Shown here: positions 21,180-34,439 of the stretch, piece after piece | How the letters are laid out: every line of letters starts with the position of its first letter | How positions within the stretch are numbered: the stretch's first letter is position 1 | Made by a program: the position numbers and the translations under genes | Notes under the pieces: model-generated | The model's input: only the letters and a program-made list of their open reading frames with translations | Told to the model about the DNA's origin: nothing | Database searches by the model: none | From: Ulota crispa | Lineage: Eukaryota > Streptophyta > Bryopsida > Orthotrichales > Orthotrichaceae | DNA: 64,000 nucleotides | Direction: 5' to 3' | Assembly (NCBI GenBank): GCA_963920765.1 | Contig: OY987244.1 | Location: 32,371,678-32,435,677, forward strand

Positions 21180-22395
21180 GTTTAAAACAAACGTTAAGAG
21201 GATTCTCACCATTCATAGATTCCAATGCTTGAGTAACCATGATGTTTCCTATTAGAAAAGTACATAACATGATTGTGAAATGATCTTTAGTAAAAACCAC
21301 AATTTATTCACACATTCAAGGCACATGCATTGGAATATATGTCTAGCATTGAAAAAAATAACGATTTTTTGATACATCCTAAGAGCTTAGGCACTCAACG
21401 TGTCTTTTCTAAGCTTACAAAGATATTAGAAAAAGGATCTTAAAACAAAAATTCTGATTGGATAAAGGGTCATGTAGATTCTATTGAGAAGTGAGTTCAA
21501 ATCATATACTAGTAATAAAACTCAAGTAGTATCAAGACTTTTGAATGAGTCAAGAAGAAGTCTTTTAAGGCAAGGAAATGACCTTTGTCCAATATTGTGC
21601 ATACTACAGCAAAACAACTCTATCAAAGGCAACTCTATCAAAGGCTTGTAACCAAAGGTAATTTAATTCTCAATTTCTAAAAAGAGTCAAATAGAACACA
21701 ATCAACAAGAAAAGGTTGCTCTCAAGTCAATAATATAACAACAAACAACAATTTAAGAATTCATAAGCTTCTTAGAGCAATGTTTAGGGAGAGTAGGTTG
21801 AGGGAAGTAGAGCAAAGCTTGGACTTGGCAATTTCTCCAAGAGAATATGGACCTTATTTGTGCCCATCCCAAGAACAAAACAAGCCAATGTTTAGTTAGT
21901 GAGAACACACAAGATATCTTCAACCCATAATACATGTTATAGCTTTCACAAAGAGAAAATAATCAAACAAAGCAATTTGCTACAAAATAACCACTCAAAA
22001 AAATAGAACACCTGTGTAGCATTAGAAAATAAGATTGTGACAAAGCCATGACTGTGAGATCCCCACTAGAGAGTCAATTCCATCAAAAGAGAAAACACCA
22101 GTACATACGCTGTGCTTGGGTCTTTGAGTAACTGTCGAAGCAGGTTGCTCAAAAAATTGTTGTAATAATTGTCTCAGCTAAACTGAGGAAAAATTTGAGA
22201 GAGCAAAGAGAAGAGCAAAGACTAAACTCATGAGGTGAGATTGAAATCAGTCTAAGTGAGAAGGCAGGTAAGCCAATATCATGGCCTGGGGAAAAAATAT
22301 ATATTAAATTCCCACTATCTAGGACTCTGGGAGGTCTAGTTAAGCCTTAATTTGGTCATAAGTGTTATAGATCCGCTGCTATCTTAGTAATGCAA
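21180..22395. other. Intergenic DNA, nothing identified
   Basis: Mostly AT-rich, with a short tandem GGCAACTCTATCAAA near 21615-21645. No gene was recognised. Confidence 0.4.
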
Positions 22396-23500
22396 GACGT
22401 TAAACCGGGCAGTGGAAGTGGGCCCCATCCGACGTGGCCCCGCTTGTTAAGCCGTGATCTGGCCCCGCTCTCAAGCCCCGCTTGCCCACAAAAAAATTCT
22501 TCCCTCCCTTGCCCGGGCACCCACAAAACTTGCCTCCGACAGAGCACGACAACGATTTACAAGAATTTGGTGTCAACGCCTGCTCGCGGAAGTCGACGGA
22601 GGCCTCTTCAGAGAGCTAGTTTAAGATTGCGCTTGTGCAAAAAGGCATGTTGGGCGCTCTCCGCAGGCGCCGGTGTGCACAAAAAAACGCGTGGAGGCTT
22701 CATGTTTACTAGGGTTTAGGGGCTCGCTTTTGTGTGGAGAGGGATCACGCGCCCTCCTATGCACCGGTGTGAAGAGCAAATGAGCGGAGGGTTTTTAAAG
22801 AGACTTGGGGTTTTAGGTTTAGGGTTTTTTGCGGCATCACGCCCCACACGCCAATGTGAATTGAGTTTGCCCTCTTTGCAACATCGACACAACGGCTTCT
22901 TGGAACAGAAGTTGACTTCAGGCATTCAAAGTTTTGCTTGGTTTTTGATTTTGCAATAACTATACTACTCAGCTACTTCTGAGATTACAACAGTTTTAGG
23001 GTTTAGAGTTTAGGGTGCAGGAATTCTTGGCTTCTTGTTGTTGTTCACAATCCAAGCTTGTGTTTAGTAGTTTTCTTGAGTTTAGTTCAATGTCCAACTC
23101 TAGATTGCTTGTCATGAAGTAGTTTTGCTCCCTTTTAGGCCTTTTTCCTTCAATTCAAATTTGCATGTTGATGCTAATCACAAACCTAGCTATTTTTTCT
23201 TGTTTTGTTAAGTATGATTTAGTTTTCATGTCTAAATTGCTTGTTGTGAAGCAATATTTATGTCATTTTTCTTCATTTTGATTTTGCAGGACAATGCTTG
23301 AGGGTGTATATTGTAAGAAATTCGTGACATTTTAGTCTTGTACATGTCGCGCTAAACCTCATCAATTGCTTTTTACTACTCTTAACTTTGCTTCAAAGTT
23401 TAGGTTCACATTCTTTGCCACAAAGTGTCTATGTTTTCTTATTTACTCATTGTATTAGTGCAAGATACTATAGTCATTCTAGTACAAAAATTGCATAATA
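22396..23500 (+). repeat. Left terminal inverted repeat of the MULE
   Basis: About 1105 bp, matched almost base for base by 26449-27552 on the other strand. Open frames of 60-110 residues recur in both arms because the DNA is duplicated, and none looks like a protein. In MULEs this region carries the outward or inward promoter and the transposase binding sites. Confidence 0.85.
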
Positions 23501-24129
23501 AACCTCCGCTACTACCAATTTAATTGGTGATAATGAAATACTACATAAATTAGTATTTAGTGTGTATAAACTTCACATCTAGGTATGCAAAATTTCAATG
23601 GAAGAACATAGAAATCTAAGGCTATGGTTTTCTATTTTGTATTGGTGCATCATGTTATTTGGTAATTGAACAGTGAGTCAATAGTCCTAAATATTTATTG
23701 TGAACAATCACGTTTCTACATACATCATTGATTATGATGACGTGCAGTTCACGTAGGGAGTGTTTGCAAGTGGGAAATGATTGACATCTGTAATATAGTT
23801 AGGATGATTAAGATGGATTGGGAAGGATTTTTTTAAAGGGCTGAAGGGGTCAAAAAAGCAAAACACATATAGTACATCATATAATGAAGAACATATTGAA
23901 GTGCTCATGCATGCATTTTTAATATGTTAGCAAGAAAGACAATTATTCTTTACATATGTTAGTGAAGGCTCTTAGCACTTTACAAAATGTCGCTGATGCA
24001 AGCATATGTACTAAAATGAAGAAAAATGTTGATAAAAAGAATCTAGAATTGCAGACATTCTTAATGCAGCACACAATGGACTGCAATCTGTCATGTTGTA
24101 GATACAGAGGATTACAGTAAGAGAGGAGG

Positions 24130-26221
24130 TCACTTCCATCCCTTTCCACATTTAGGCTCTAAAAATCTATGGTACCACTTCAAAGATTTATCACCAGGTA
24201 ATTCCAGGAGAAGACGTAGACATGCAGGGTGTTCTACACCAAGTGCACCTTGAGCAAGTATGACATTATGCTTTCCTTGGGTCATCTTCAAATCAGATAT
24301 GAAATGGTTGAATAGTTGGAGATGTTCCTCAGCCGTGTGAACGATGTCTTTGCAAAGCTTTCCCACAATAGTCTTCGGGTCCTGCTTTTGTTGAGTACTC
24401 TTTAGCTCACCAATGTCAACTAGGCCTTCTTCAAGAGGTTCTACATTGGGATATTCTAGGCCATAGCCAACATTGTCTTGCTAGCAAATTTGAGAAGTCT
24501 CTGCTTGGCTACTTACTTTGGAAAAAGATTGTGACAAAGGCAGGACCTTGTTGACACCTTCTAAGGAACCTACTTCCCACATAATGAGTCCTTCACTTAA
24601 ATCCAGATAGAAGAGGCAAAATACCTTCATGATAGTGTGCTTGTAGATCAGAGCTTATAAACCTAACGGACAATCACACTGTGCCCACTTTGAGTCTCGA
24701 TTGTGGATTGTCCATACTTGGGGCCAATGGTCTTTGCCCTCGGAAAATAAGCAAACGGCGCAGTCAGGAATTCCTCTTACTTGAACAATTGCGGTTGCCT
24801 CTATGTGCTCCTGAGCAATATTTTGCACAAACCCAAACAACTTGCACTATACTGCATACTAGTAGTAAGTGACTTTGTCTCCAACTAGATGATAAACAAG
24901 CTAGTCTAATCATTTTCCATCAAAAAACTGATGCAAACTCTTCAATATATTCTTCAAGTTCTTGTGGTAACTCTCAATTGTTGCATTTGTGTTTTGTCTT
25001 GCGTGAGGAATCTTCTATTACTGACACACCACATGCTAGCCTTTGTCAACCACTGTTCTTTAAAGTATTTAGCAAAACAGCAATAGCAAAATGATCTTCC
25101 AATGCCATTTGCAGCTATTCCCTAGCCCATTGAACATGGTCATCTTCAATACCAAGATCTTTACCATACATGATGTCCCCTAATGCCCGCAATACACAAG
25201 AATGTTCTGTGCCATGTGGAATTTTCTTGATTGCATTTTTGTGCCAGAGCTTCTATACATGCCACAAGCACAAAAAGATGTTGCTGCTAGGCTAGAGTTT
25301 CCTATTTGCAAGAAAAGAACATGACATAGATGTACAAGTTTGTATTATAGTGTAGCAGTACCTTTACTGAATGAAAAGTATCGCGTCAATCACATTATAA
25401 TACTTCTTGAAATGATCTAAAACCACTATAGGATGCTATAACTAATGTTGAAAACATGGGAGGCAAAATTGCTTAAAAAGTGAACCAAAAATCGTACACG
25501 CAAGTGGAAATTTTGTAGAGACATTTGATGAACTCTCACCTCAGCACATTTATTTCTGCTTGAGCATTGTCAACTATGATTGACAAAGGTGTCCAATTGG
25601 CACGGACCGCTTTTGCTGTCTTTTGCAACTCCAATAGAACATGTTGCAGATCTTTCTCAAAATGCAACGGGGATATCAATCCTCCATTTGTCAAAGACCA
25701 TCATTGTATACAGTGGGTATTGCACATGAAATAAAAATCAGTTTGCAACCAAGCTATACTAGGGCCCTTGTTCTAGCAGGGCATGTATTCAAAATTTGAA
25801 AAAATGTTTTGCAATACAGTACCATAGTTTCTGAAGTATCGAAAGTAGCGTCGAAGGACAATGCGCTATTGTGGCCAAATTGAATGAGCATATAAAATTG
25901 CCAAGGTGTTTGTACCCTCAATGTGAAAGGTGTATTGTCCTGCCTCATATCATTTAGATCTAGCATCATGTGTTCTCTGTAGTAGAATACATAATTTGGA
26001 TTTTCATCCACCAACATCTTCACACTCTTTGGATCACTCGGATGCTTTTGCCATAATGCCTCATGGAGAGTCTTGGCCAAATTTCTAACATTTTGTGGTT
26101 GAAGGAACGTGTCGCGCGTGACACATCCATTCTTCAAGGACACGTCCTTCACAATTGCTTTGTGCTGCATCATATTTTGAGATGGAGATAACTCCATCCA
26201 TAGCAAAATAGGAAGGCCCAA
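24130..26221 (-). pseudogene. Decayed MULE transposase with DDE residues and SWIM zinc-finger remnant
   Basis: The transposase cuts and moves the element in the nucleus. In transcription order: 26221-25754 is an open segment containing FYYREH, TPFTLRVQTPWQF and LSFDATF, where D (near 25852) is the first catalytic residue. Next comes SIIVDNAQAEINV (near 25570), with the second D. Then CLWHV-stop-KLWHKNAIKKI (near 25250), matching the conserved CLWH region. NATIESYHKNL (near 24975) carries the third catalytic residue, E. A SWIM finger follows at 24690-24620, reading CDCPLGL, a stop, then IYKHTIMKVF; the third cysteine is replaced by Y. The last segment, 24366-24130, ends the protein. Frames are broken by stops, shifts and possibly introns, so no functional protein is made. 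All three catalytic positions are still recognisable. Confidence 0.85.
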
Positions 26222-26448
26222 TGCACATTCACTTCAAAGAAACAAAAAATCTGGTTGGAAGGTATTTACATCATAGATTTGGAAGTGACAAGCAAAAAAG
26301 TATGGTACACTAACATTTGCTAATCTTAGAATAAAGCATTCAATATTCCCGCTTAATGATACAAAAGAAACTTTGTCCACAAGCTAAGAACTTGATTTTG
26401 TTTGATCATCTCTACCCAAAAGCAATATGTAGGATATAATTGCACCAT

Positions 26449-27552
26449 ATTATGCAATTTTTGTACTAGAATGACTATAGTGTCTTGCACTAATACAATG
26501 AGTAAATAAGAAAACATAGACACTTTGTGGCAAAGAATGTGAACCTAAACTTTGAAGCAAAGTTAAGAGTAGTAAAAAGCAATTGACGAGGTTTAGCGCG
26601 ACATGTACAAGACTAAAATGTCACGAATTTCTTACAATATACACCCTCAAGCATTGTCCTGCAAAATCAAAATGAAGAAAAATGACATAAATATTGCTTC
26701 ACAACAAGCAATTTAGACATGAAAACTAAATCATACTTAACAAAACAAGAAAAAATAGCTAGGTTTGTGATTAGCATCAACATGCAAATTTGAATTGAAG
26801 GAAAAAGGCCTAAAAGGGAGCAAAACTACTTCATGACAAGCAATCTAGAGTTGGACATTGAACTAAACTCAAGAAAACTACTAAACACAAGCTTGGATTG
26901 TGAACAACAACAAGAAGCCAAGAATTCCTGCACCCTAAACTCTAAACCCTAAAACTGTTGTAATCTCAGAAGTAGCTGAGTAGTATAGTTATTGCAAAAT
27001 CAAAAACCAAGCAAAACTTTGAATGCCTGAAGTCAACTTCTGTTCCAAGAAGCCGTTGTGTCGATGTTGCAAAGAGGGCAAACTCAATTCACATTGGCGT
27101 GTGGGGCGTGATGCCGCAAAAAACCCTAAACCTAAAACCCCAAGTCTCTTTAAAAACCCTCCGCTCATTTGCTCTTCACACCGGTGCATAGGAGGGCGCG
27201 TGATCCCTCTCCACACAAAAGCGAGCCCCTAAACCCTAGTAAACATGAAGCCTCCACGCGTTTTTTTGTGCACACCGGCGCCTGCGGAGAGCGCCCAACA
27301 TGCCTTTTTGCACAAGCGCAATCTTAAACTAGCTCTCTGAAGAGGCCTCCGTCGACTTCCGCGAGCAGGCGTTGACACCAAATTCTTGTAAATCGTTGTC
27401 ATGCTCCGTCGGAGGCAAGTTTCGTGGGTGCCCGGGCAAGGGAGGGAAGAATTTTTTTGTGGGCAAGCGGGGCTTGAGAGCGGGGCCGGATCACGGCTTA
27501 ACAAGCGGGGCCACGTCGGATGGGGCCCACTTCCACTGCCTAGTTTAACGTC
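26449..27552 (-). repeat. Right terminal inverted repeat of the MULE
   Basis: The mirror copy of 22396-23500, with only scattered single-base and small differences. The high similarity contrasts with the decayed transposase between the arms. Confidence 0.85.
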
Positions 27553-28531
27553 CCGCCTCAATAATCAACCTTTGGTTTATGTTACTGTTTAACTAACTAT
27601 CTTGATCAAAGCAGGATCAGAAAAAATAATAATAATAATAATAATAATTTATAGTTAGTAAGTTAGCTCACAATTTTTTTTAAACAAAAAAACAAAAAAA
27701 AACTGAAATAGAATTCAGAGGTAATATAGAGAGCTTTATTCTATCTTACTATCTATAACCCTATATTAGGGTGTATTACCTCATTTCAAGTGTATAGCAT
27801 GGAAAGGAACCCAAAAATTTGAAGGTAAACCAGCTTACTTTTTAGTCTTCTTAGATTTTTACAAACATTTTTTTTAGGTAAACATAGGAATATGATCATA
27901 GGTATACTCACTCCAAATCTAATATATCAAATCAATTGCAGGTGTGACCTAAAAACAGCCATTAGGATAGGTAAAAGCATCAAATGTTTTATGTGTTTTT
28001 AAAGAAAAAGCACCCTATGTACCTTTTTAGATTAGATGGTTTTATAGTAGGATTTTCTTTGGAAAGAGATCATTGGAACATATAGTATGATTTCTATGAG
28101 TTGGCTTATTGTGATGCCAACCAGTTGGCAAGATATCCACAAACAATTGTAAATTCCATATGTGGCTATAAGAAGTGTAAAATAAAAAAAGCATTGCTAC
28201 TATGCTTTGCTTAGATCCCTAGTCTTTTAAGTGCAACTTATTAGGTTTTATTGCTTGCATAGAAGATTGGAAAAAAGGAAAAAGAAAATAAGAATGATTT
28301 CTTGTCAACATCTAAGTAAAAAATCCTAAATGCTTGAACTCCTTCAGTGCCTTGGACAAAAATCTACATATTTTTGATTGAATTAGAGCTTCTTTTTGAA
28401 AATTTGCAAATTTTGTCTCATTTAAAATTCCTAGTGAAACAACCTATGAAATTCTAGGTTTAGGGTTAATCACATAAAAACTAAAGAAAACTTTCTTTTT
28501 ATATGTTTTTATGTTATCCAATATAATCTTA
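27553..28531. other. Intergenic DNA with an (AAT)n microsatellite
   Basis: A run of eight AAT units lies at about 27625-27648. The rest is AT-rich without recognised features. Confidence 0.6.
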
Positions 28532-28640
28532 CACTACAAGAAACCATGGTATTTTTGACATAAAAATGTGACCTAATCTACAATTCATTGTAGATTAGGT
28601 CACATTTTTTTGTCAAAAAGACCATGGTTTCCCCGTAGTG
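28532..28640. mobile_element. CACTA-type miniature element, 109 bp, with TTA target duplication
   Basis: It starts CACTACAAGAAACCATGG and ends CCATGGTTTCCCCGTAGTG. The whole element is a near-perfect hairpin. The flanks are TTA (28529-28531) and TTA (28641-28643), the 3-bp duplication expected for CACTA/EnSpm. CACTACAAGAAA is the usual CACTA terminus in plants. Coding capacity is nil. Confidence 0.9.
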
Positions 28641-28643
28641 TTA

Positions 28644-29187
28644 CAACTGTTAGCATGTTAGATTGCTAAGTAGCTATACATAGTTTTTGGTTTGAAAATT
28701 GTTTACTTCTTAGTTGGCATCCTTTTATGCAATAATATACCTATTAGATATGTTTTTTAATGTTAGTTTTTCTAATATAAAGAAGCGACAAACTAAAAAG
28801 TTTATAGCAAAACTACTCAATTTTTAAATATTCATTTCAATTTTGAAAACCAAGGTTTTCATTGTTTAAGGGACAAAATACATCTCAAAATTTGGAGGCT
28901 TAAAATGCTCCAATATTTTCCAACCAAAAGTTCTTGAGTTCTTTGAAACTCAGCTAGACATCTAACTACTAGTTAAGAACAACAATTAAACACTTCCAAT
29001 CTAATTAAATCCCACAACACAATATGCTAGCAATAAGCAATCTCAAACCACATTTCTCAAATCTTAGTAATTAAATACTAGTGGGGCTACGACAAGGGCT
29101 ATGAGACTTTATATTGTTCAACAAAGTTGAAATAATGGCTAGTGGAGTTTCAAAGAGTTTAAGAATTTGTTGAAGGGCATTACATTT
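28644..29187. other. Intergenic DNA, nothing identified
   Basis: AT-rich sequence without supported features. Confidence 0.45.
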
Positions 29188-30006
29188 TATCCTTTCAGAT
29201 TGTTCAAAGAATTTTGCAAAATATACAATAAATTTGGCAATTTGTTGTCTTGCATCATTGATGCTTAATTCTTATATAATCCCAATGAAGCATACCAAAT
29301 TTCAAATTCAAAAAACTAGAACCTTGTTTTTGGTGATTTGTTTTACATAATATTTATGCTTATATGTGACAACTGATTAAAATCCATAGCTAATGAATTT
29401 TTGAGACTTGATTACATGGATATGTAGGGAACATCCATAGGCACTCTCTCTTTTAAGAGGCATCTCTAAAATGCTTTAGAATTCCTTTCTTAGAGATTTC
29501 AATGTTGGGATGACCATATCCAAATTTTGTAAAATAAGTATTCTTTTCCGGTTTTTATATTTTGACGTTTGAGTCTACAATTAAGTTTGTGCCTTTGAGC
29601 ATGATGACACATTTACTTTGTCAAAAACTAGTCAAAAAATGAAGATATTTATTTTACAAAGTTTGTTCATACCACAACTCACGTTGAAATTTTCACAAAC
29701 CATACTTTTGTTACTTTATGAAAAAAATTTAACATAGAAGATGTGCATATGGATGTCTTCTACATATTTATGTAATCAAATCTCAATATTTTATCATTAA
29801 TTTTTTTAATCAATGATCATGAGAAACCATAAATATCATGTAAAACAACTCACCAAAAATGGGGTTTTGGTTTTTTGGAACTGAAACTTTGATATGCTTT
29901 AGTAGGTGAGTGAGATACGTAAGAGTTAAGCATCAAAGGTGCAAGACAACAAAATGCCAATTTATTCTATATTGTGCAAAATTCTGTGAATGGCATTGAA
30001 GGATAA
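29188..30006. mobile_element. Foldback transposon, copy F4
   Basis: The arms pair at about 29188-29540 and 29640-30006, with ends TTATCCTT. The shared family phrases TTGTTGTCTTGCATCATTG and CAATGAAGCATACCAAATTT are present. Length 819 bp, close to F1 and F2. Confidence 0.75.
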
Positions 30007-31842
30007 ACTCAGACTCAAGCTCAGATTTTCTTCCGGTGATTAAACTTTGACCAATAGAAAATTTCAATATTTTGAAAGTTTAGGATTAATTTTGAATTCT
30101 AAATTGGTTTCACCGAAGGTGAATGAAAATCAAGCCCTAGTTCAACATTCGATACTTTTAAATGAAAATGGTAATTGTTGAGAGTGCTAATGTTTTGGGT
30201 ATAAATCAAATGAAAATGATATTTAAAATGTTAACCACAAGGAAATTATACCACTTAAAACTATACTAGAATCATTTGATTTTTGCAAAAATTGACGGTC
30301 AGTTTGTAAAACAATTACATGTAACTTGAACTAAAGGACATGGGTTCAAAATAAAAACTCAAACGAAAAACACAAAACAATGCATGATATGGGATTTTTC
30401 ACATAGACCATAAAAAAGCAATGATTCATTGAGTTTTCAAGATTTAAAGCTACCAAATAGAGCTAAGAAGAAACATGACATGCTTCAATTGTTAGTTTGA
30501 ACCAGAGAATAATAATAAACAGGCATCTATGATTCTATGCAGCTATGGAATTTCACCAGGAAAATGTATATATATTTTATTTGATGCACCAACCTTTGAA
30601 GATTTTTTAATCGGTTTTCCATGAGCTATCATTTTAGCAATCACATAAATCAACATAGTAGAAAAAAGAAATCCATATTGAGTAATAGAATTATTAGGTT
30701 CTTTAATAGAAAAAAAGAATAATTTACAAAATTTATATTGCCCAAATCTGATTATTCAGAAAATGTGAAATTTTGGCGTGGTTGACCCAATTTTAGTCGA
30801 AACTAAATATGTGTACTAACATATTTGACGTTGAAGCTTAAAGAATATTGAAAAGAATCAATATTTATGAGTATATTCTAAGTTTTCCTCATAGAGTTTA
30901 TTGAATGTAGGTAATGATTTATCTTTGCCTAATTTGAATCAGAGATAATTTGTTGGGACCAAATTAGTTGTATCTTATTTCATTGAACAAAAAATACACA
31001 GGTGAAATATAATTTTAATTCGTACATTCCACCAAAACTGAATTAACTTGTGGTATAGAAATATTTGGTAAATAACCTGTCAAATTCTCGACATGTCTCT
31101 TACTCTAAATGATGCTCTGATAGGGAAACTCTTAAACTTGTATTAATTCAAATTAAAGGGCAAAAGCATGTTCTTAAAAACGCTTGCTGACGTAGCTGGA
31201 CAGCTATTGCTTGTTTTGTTTAATAGGACACAAAATGTATTGTGTATTTGCAAAAATGTAAGAAAAAAAAATTGGTCTGAACTATTGAAACACTAAATAC
31301 GAACTCAGGCTAATAATTCCATGAAGCATTATTCACGTCTGTGTGTTTATTTAATAATAATTGAAACCAAAATTCTTTAGGAAAGATAGAAAAATCTAAA
31401 ATCACCTACAAGTTACTCCATTATCAAGGCACCTTTGCAATTTGCACCCTTGATTGGTTTAGATTGCTTCAAAAGACAAGTCGCTAGAATTACAAATTGG
31501 ATATGCCAAGATTGAGTGTGAAATGTATACTTTGCTACTCGAATTTATAATCAATTTCTTAATAGGACATATGAACTTGTAGCTTTGTTTCAATTCTTGA
31601 GTGTCAAAGATGTTGTATAAGCTAGTTTTGTCTCTCAAAAATAGATTTTAAAATTAGATGTTTTAAGTATGTGTGGAATTGACACTAGGGCTTATTTTTG
31701 GGATTTCAAGTTGTACAACGTTTTCAAAGCTCGAGTTAAAGCAAAGGTAAATGCTTGTACATGTTTTCAAAGATTGGCCAAAACTTGGAGGGACAAAGAT
31801 GAGATTTGGAATGCAAACATTGTGATTATTGCCACAATGGAC
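30007..31842. other. Intergenic DNA, nothing identified
   Basis: About 1.8 kb of AT-rich sequence without a credible gene. A 92-residue open frame at 31669-31947 runs into the TTAA element. Confidence 0.45.
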
Positions 31843-32092
31843 TTAACCCTTGAGCGAGCAATCCCAAATTCATGCCGTGTTGGACCTCATTGCAAACAAT
31901 CTGGTGCCGCAAGTTCAAAAACAATATCTAGAAGAGTTAGCCATTGATACTGCACAAGGCTTAGGGTCTGCAAATGTATGAAAAATTTGGTAAGCATTCA
32001 TTCCACGGATCATAAGGTTATGACGGTCAAAGTTAACAAATTGTTGAATATGGAAAGGCTAGATTTGGGGAATTGGGGCGCTCAAGAGTTAA
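31843..32092. mobile_element. TTAA-ended element, GCGCCC subfamily, 250 bp
   Basis: The left end is TTAACCCTTGAGCGAGCA and the right end, in reverse complement, is TTAACTCTTGAGCGCCCC. Confidence 0.7.
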
Positions 32093-34375
32093 GGAGTGCT
32101 AACTCGTGACCATACTCAACATGTTGTTGAATGTTGTTAATGATTAATAGTTCAATTGACTCTTGATATATTTTTGGGCTTTGTATACTGCTCAAATGTA
32201 ATTGTAGGTTTTGGTGGAAAAGCTCAATTTTCACACTGCAAAATCCATTGGTTTTTGAAATTTAGATTTTTGAAATTTACCAATTATAAACTTTTGAAAT
32301 TTGAATTTACGTTTGGATTTCAATACCCTCATTTGATCTTAAACCACAAAAACATACAAAATTGACTAATTCAAAAATAGGGCTCGAAATAGGGGCATAT
32401 TCTTGCTTTTATCTTTGTATGCTAAAAAACCCATGAGGTTTTCTTTACCATGGCACCACAAATATGACAACTTGATGAATATAAGGGTATTTGCATGGTT
32501 GAGTGGACCAAAAACGGCAAATAAAACGCCATAAAAAGTTCATAATTCTGAGATTTTTGCAAGTATGGATCATAAAGTGTTTGTTTTCCTTTATAAAATA
32601 CATGCATTATAAATAATAAGACCAAGCCCATGTAGCCATTAGGAAGGCTTTTGCAAAAGAAAAATAAATAAACTAAAAAAATGTTCAAGTCATTAAGATA
32701 TTGCCGCCTAAACATTCAGCCTTAATTTGGGCACTAAAAAGTCCATAGCTTTTTTTGTATATCACTTCTCTAAAATTATAACACATTTTTGAAATACTTA
32801 AAAGATGCTAAATCACATATGTAGTCCCTATGTACGCATTATAGCTAACTTGATACATTATGTCTATCATTTTCATAGGATGTTGTGAATGAGACAGTCC
32901 AAAAATATGCATTGGAAAGTCCCTTATTTCTTATATTATCAAATTTAACAAACGTTGATTACATATTTTGTTTTATGAACAAGTATAGAATAGATTCACT
33001 AATTTAGGATGTTTCCAAGCTCTTTCTTCTATAAGAAATAAGCCATGCAATCAAAGATGTTCTTGAAAATTAAATGGGACACGAATTTTGATCTACCCAA
33101 CCATGCATCCACCCATAAGCCACAATATTGTACAAATATGGCACCCAGATAGGAGGTTTGATTGAGAAAAGTTAAAAAATATCATGAAACAATTCTTACC
33201 GGCTTTTTGGCCTATCCACTTTATACCAAAATGAATATTTTTAGTCTGTAGCTAGCCAAATGCATTTTGCATTGGATTTATTTTACACAAACCTGTATAA
33301 CTTTTGAATAATAACTTGAAGACTGAGATAATTTTGATTATTACTATATTCAACATCATTTTTCTTTTATGATCCATGAATTTTATTTTATTTTAAATCG
33401 AATTTTTGAATTTTATTTTTCCAACCATGTTATAAGAAACAATAACTAAGTGTGTGATTAGTAGTCCAAGTGCAAAATCTCAGTTTTGGTGTTTATTTTT
33501 CATATATTTTCATCTTTATTTATTAAAATAAATTCAAATGCTATAAACCAAAACAAGCCACTTTCATGTTCATCCAACATATGCAAGATCTTTCAAAATA
33601 GTACTCTATCCCTGTAAAGAGAGTCTAGAAAATTTTCAGAGACCCTTCCATCAAACCATTTTGAGGTTGAAAATTTATCATTCCACCATCATTCATTTTT
33701 AATTTAAGATAAAGCTTTTGGTATAAAGAAGATCACTAGATTGTACTTAATTTTATTTAGTTCCACTTGATGAGCAATCAAGCACATACAAACAATCTTC
33801 TAAATGATTTACATCTTTAAATGACTACCCTTGAAAAGACACTTCGACACCTTATGTTTGCAACAATTGTAAATTTGAGCGATAATTTTCATTCACATAA
33901 GACACAATTTTCTATTCAAGATTAGCAAAGCATTTGAGAATGATGTATCCAAAATTGATATGTGTACTGATCCAAATGCTCAATGATTTAGGACCCTTAG
34001 TTATGACTAGACCTCATTACTTGAGTTGAGTTTACAGCTTGGAACCAAGGTCCAGGAAGAATCAATCTCTAGTTCAATGCTAGCCAAGTGAAATGAGAAA
34101 AATCCATTTGCAATCTATAAACTTTGGCTAAAAATCGGTCAAAAATCTTTAAAAAAATTACGTATAATGTGAAATAGAGAAAATTACCAAAAGAGCTCCT
34201 TGATAAACCGGTTCAATACAAGAATTGAAGGAAATTTATTGAAAAATCTCAAATATTTCCCAGACTTGGTTGTTACTTTAGTCCAATTCATGTTTGGACT
34301 TGGTTGCTATTAGTTGTACACTTGTATAGAGTAATATAGTAAGGACAAAGACATTTTACAATTTGGAAATTTTGA
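32093..34375. other. Intergenic DNA, nothing identified
   Basis: About 2.3 kb of AT-rich DNA. Short open frames at 32156-32365 and 32422-32715 are low-complexity and not supported. Confidence 0.45.
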
Positions 34376-34439
34376 TAGATACTCTTGTATTTTGCAATAT
34401 TTTGATGGATATCCTTGACTCTTTGAAAATTACAAGAAT

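Larger units (their letters stand above)
22396..27552. mobile_element. Mutator-like element (MULE), 5157 bp, with 1.1-kb terminal inverted repeats
   Basis: Arms 22396-23500 and 26449-27552 are near-identical reverse complements. Both begin GACGTTAAAC and then GGCAGTGGAAGTGGGCCCC. The arms are GC-rich at their outer ends and carry telomere-like TTTAGGG motifs near 22711, 22818 and 22995. The interior encodes a decayed MULE transposase on the minus strand. Long terminal inverted repeats plus this transposase type identify the superfamily. The expected 9-bp target duplication could not be found (flanks GTAATGCAA and CCGCCTCAA). Confidence 0.85.

Noticed and set aside
22390-22719. A 109-residue open frame with a near-identical mirror copy at 27229-27561
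   Set aside because: Both lie inside the MULE terminal inverted repeats, so the DNA, not selection on a protein, explains the match. Several overlapping frames are mirrored in the same way.
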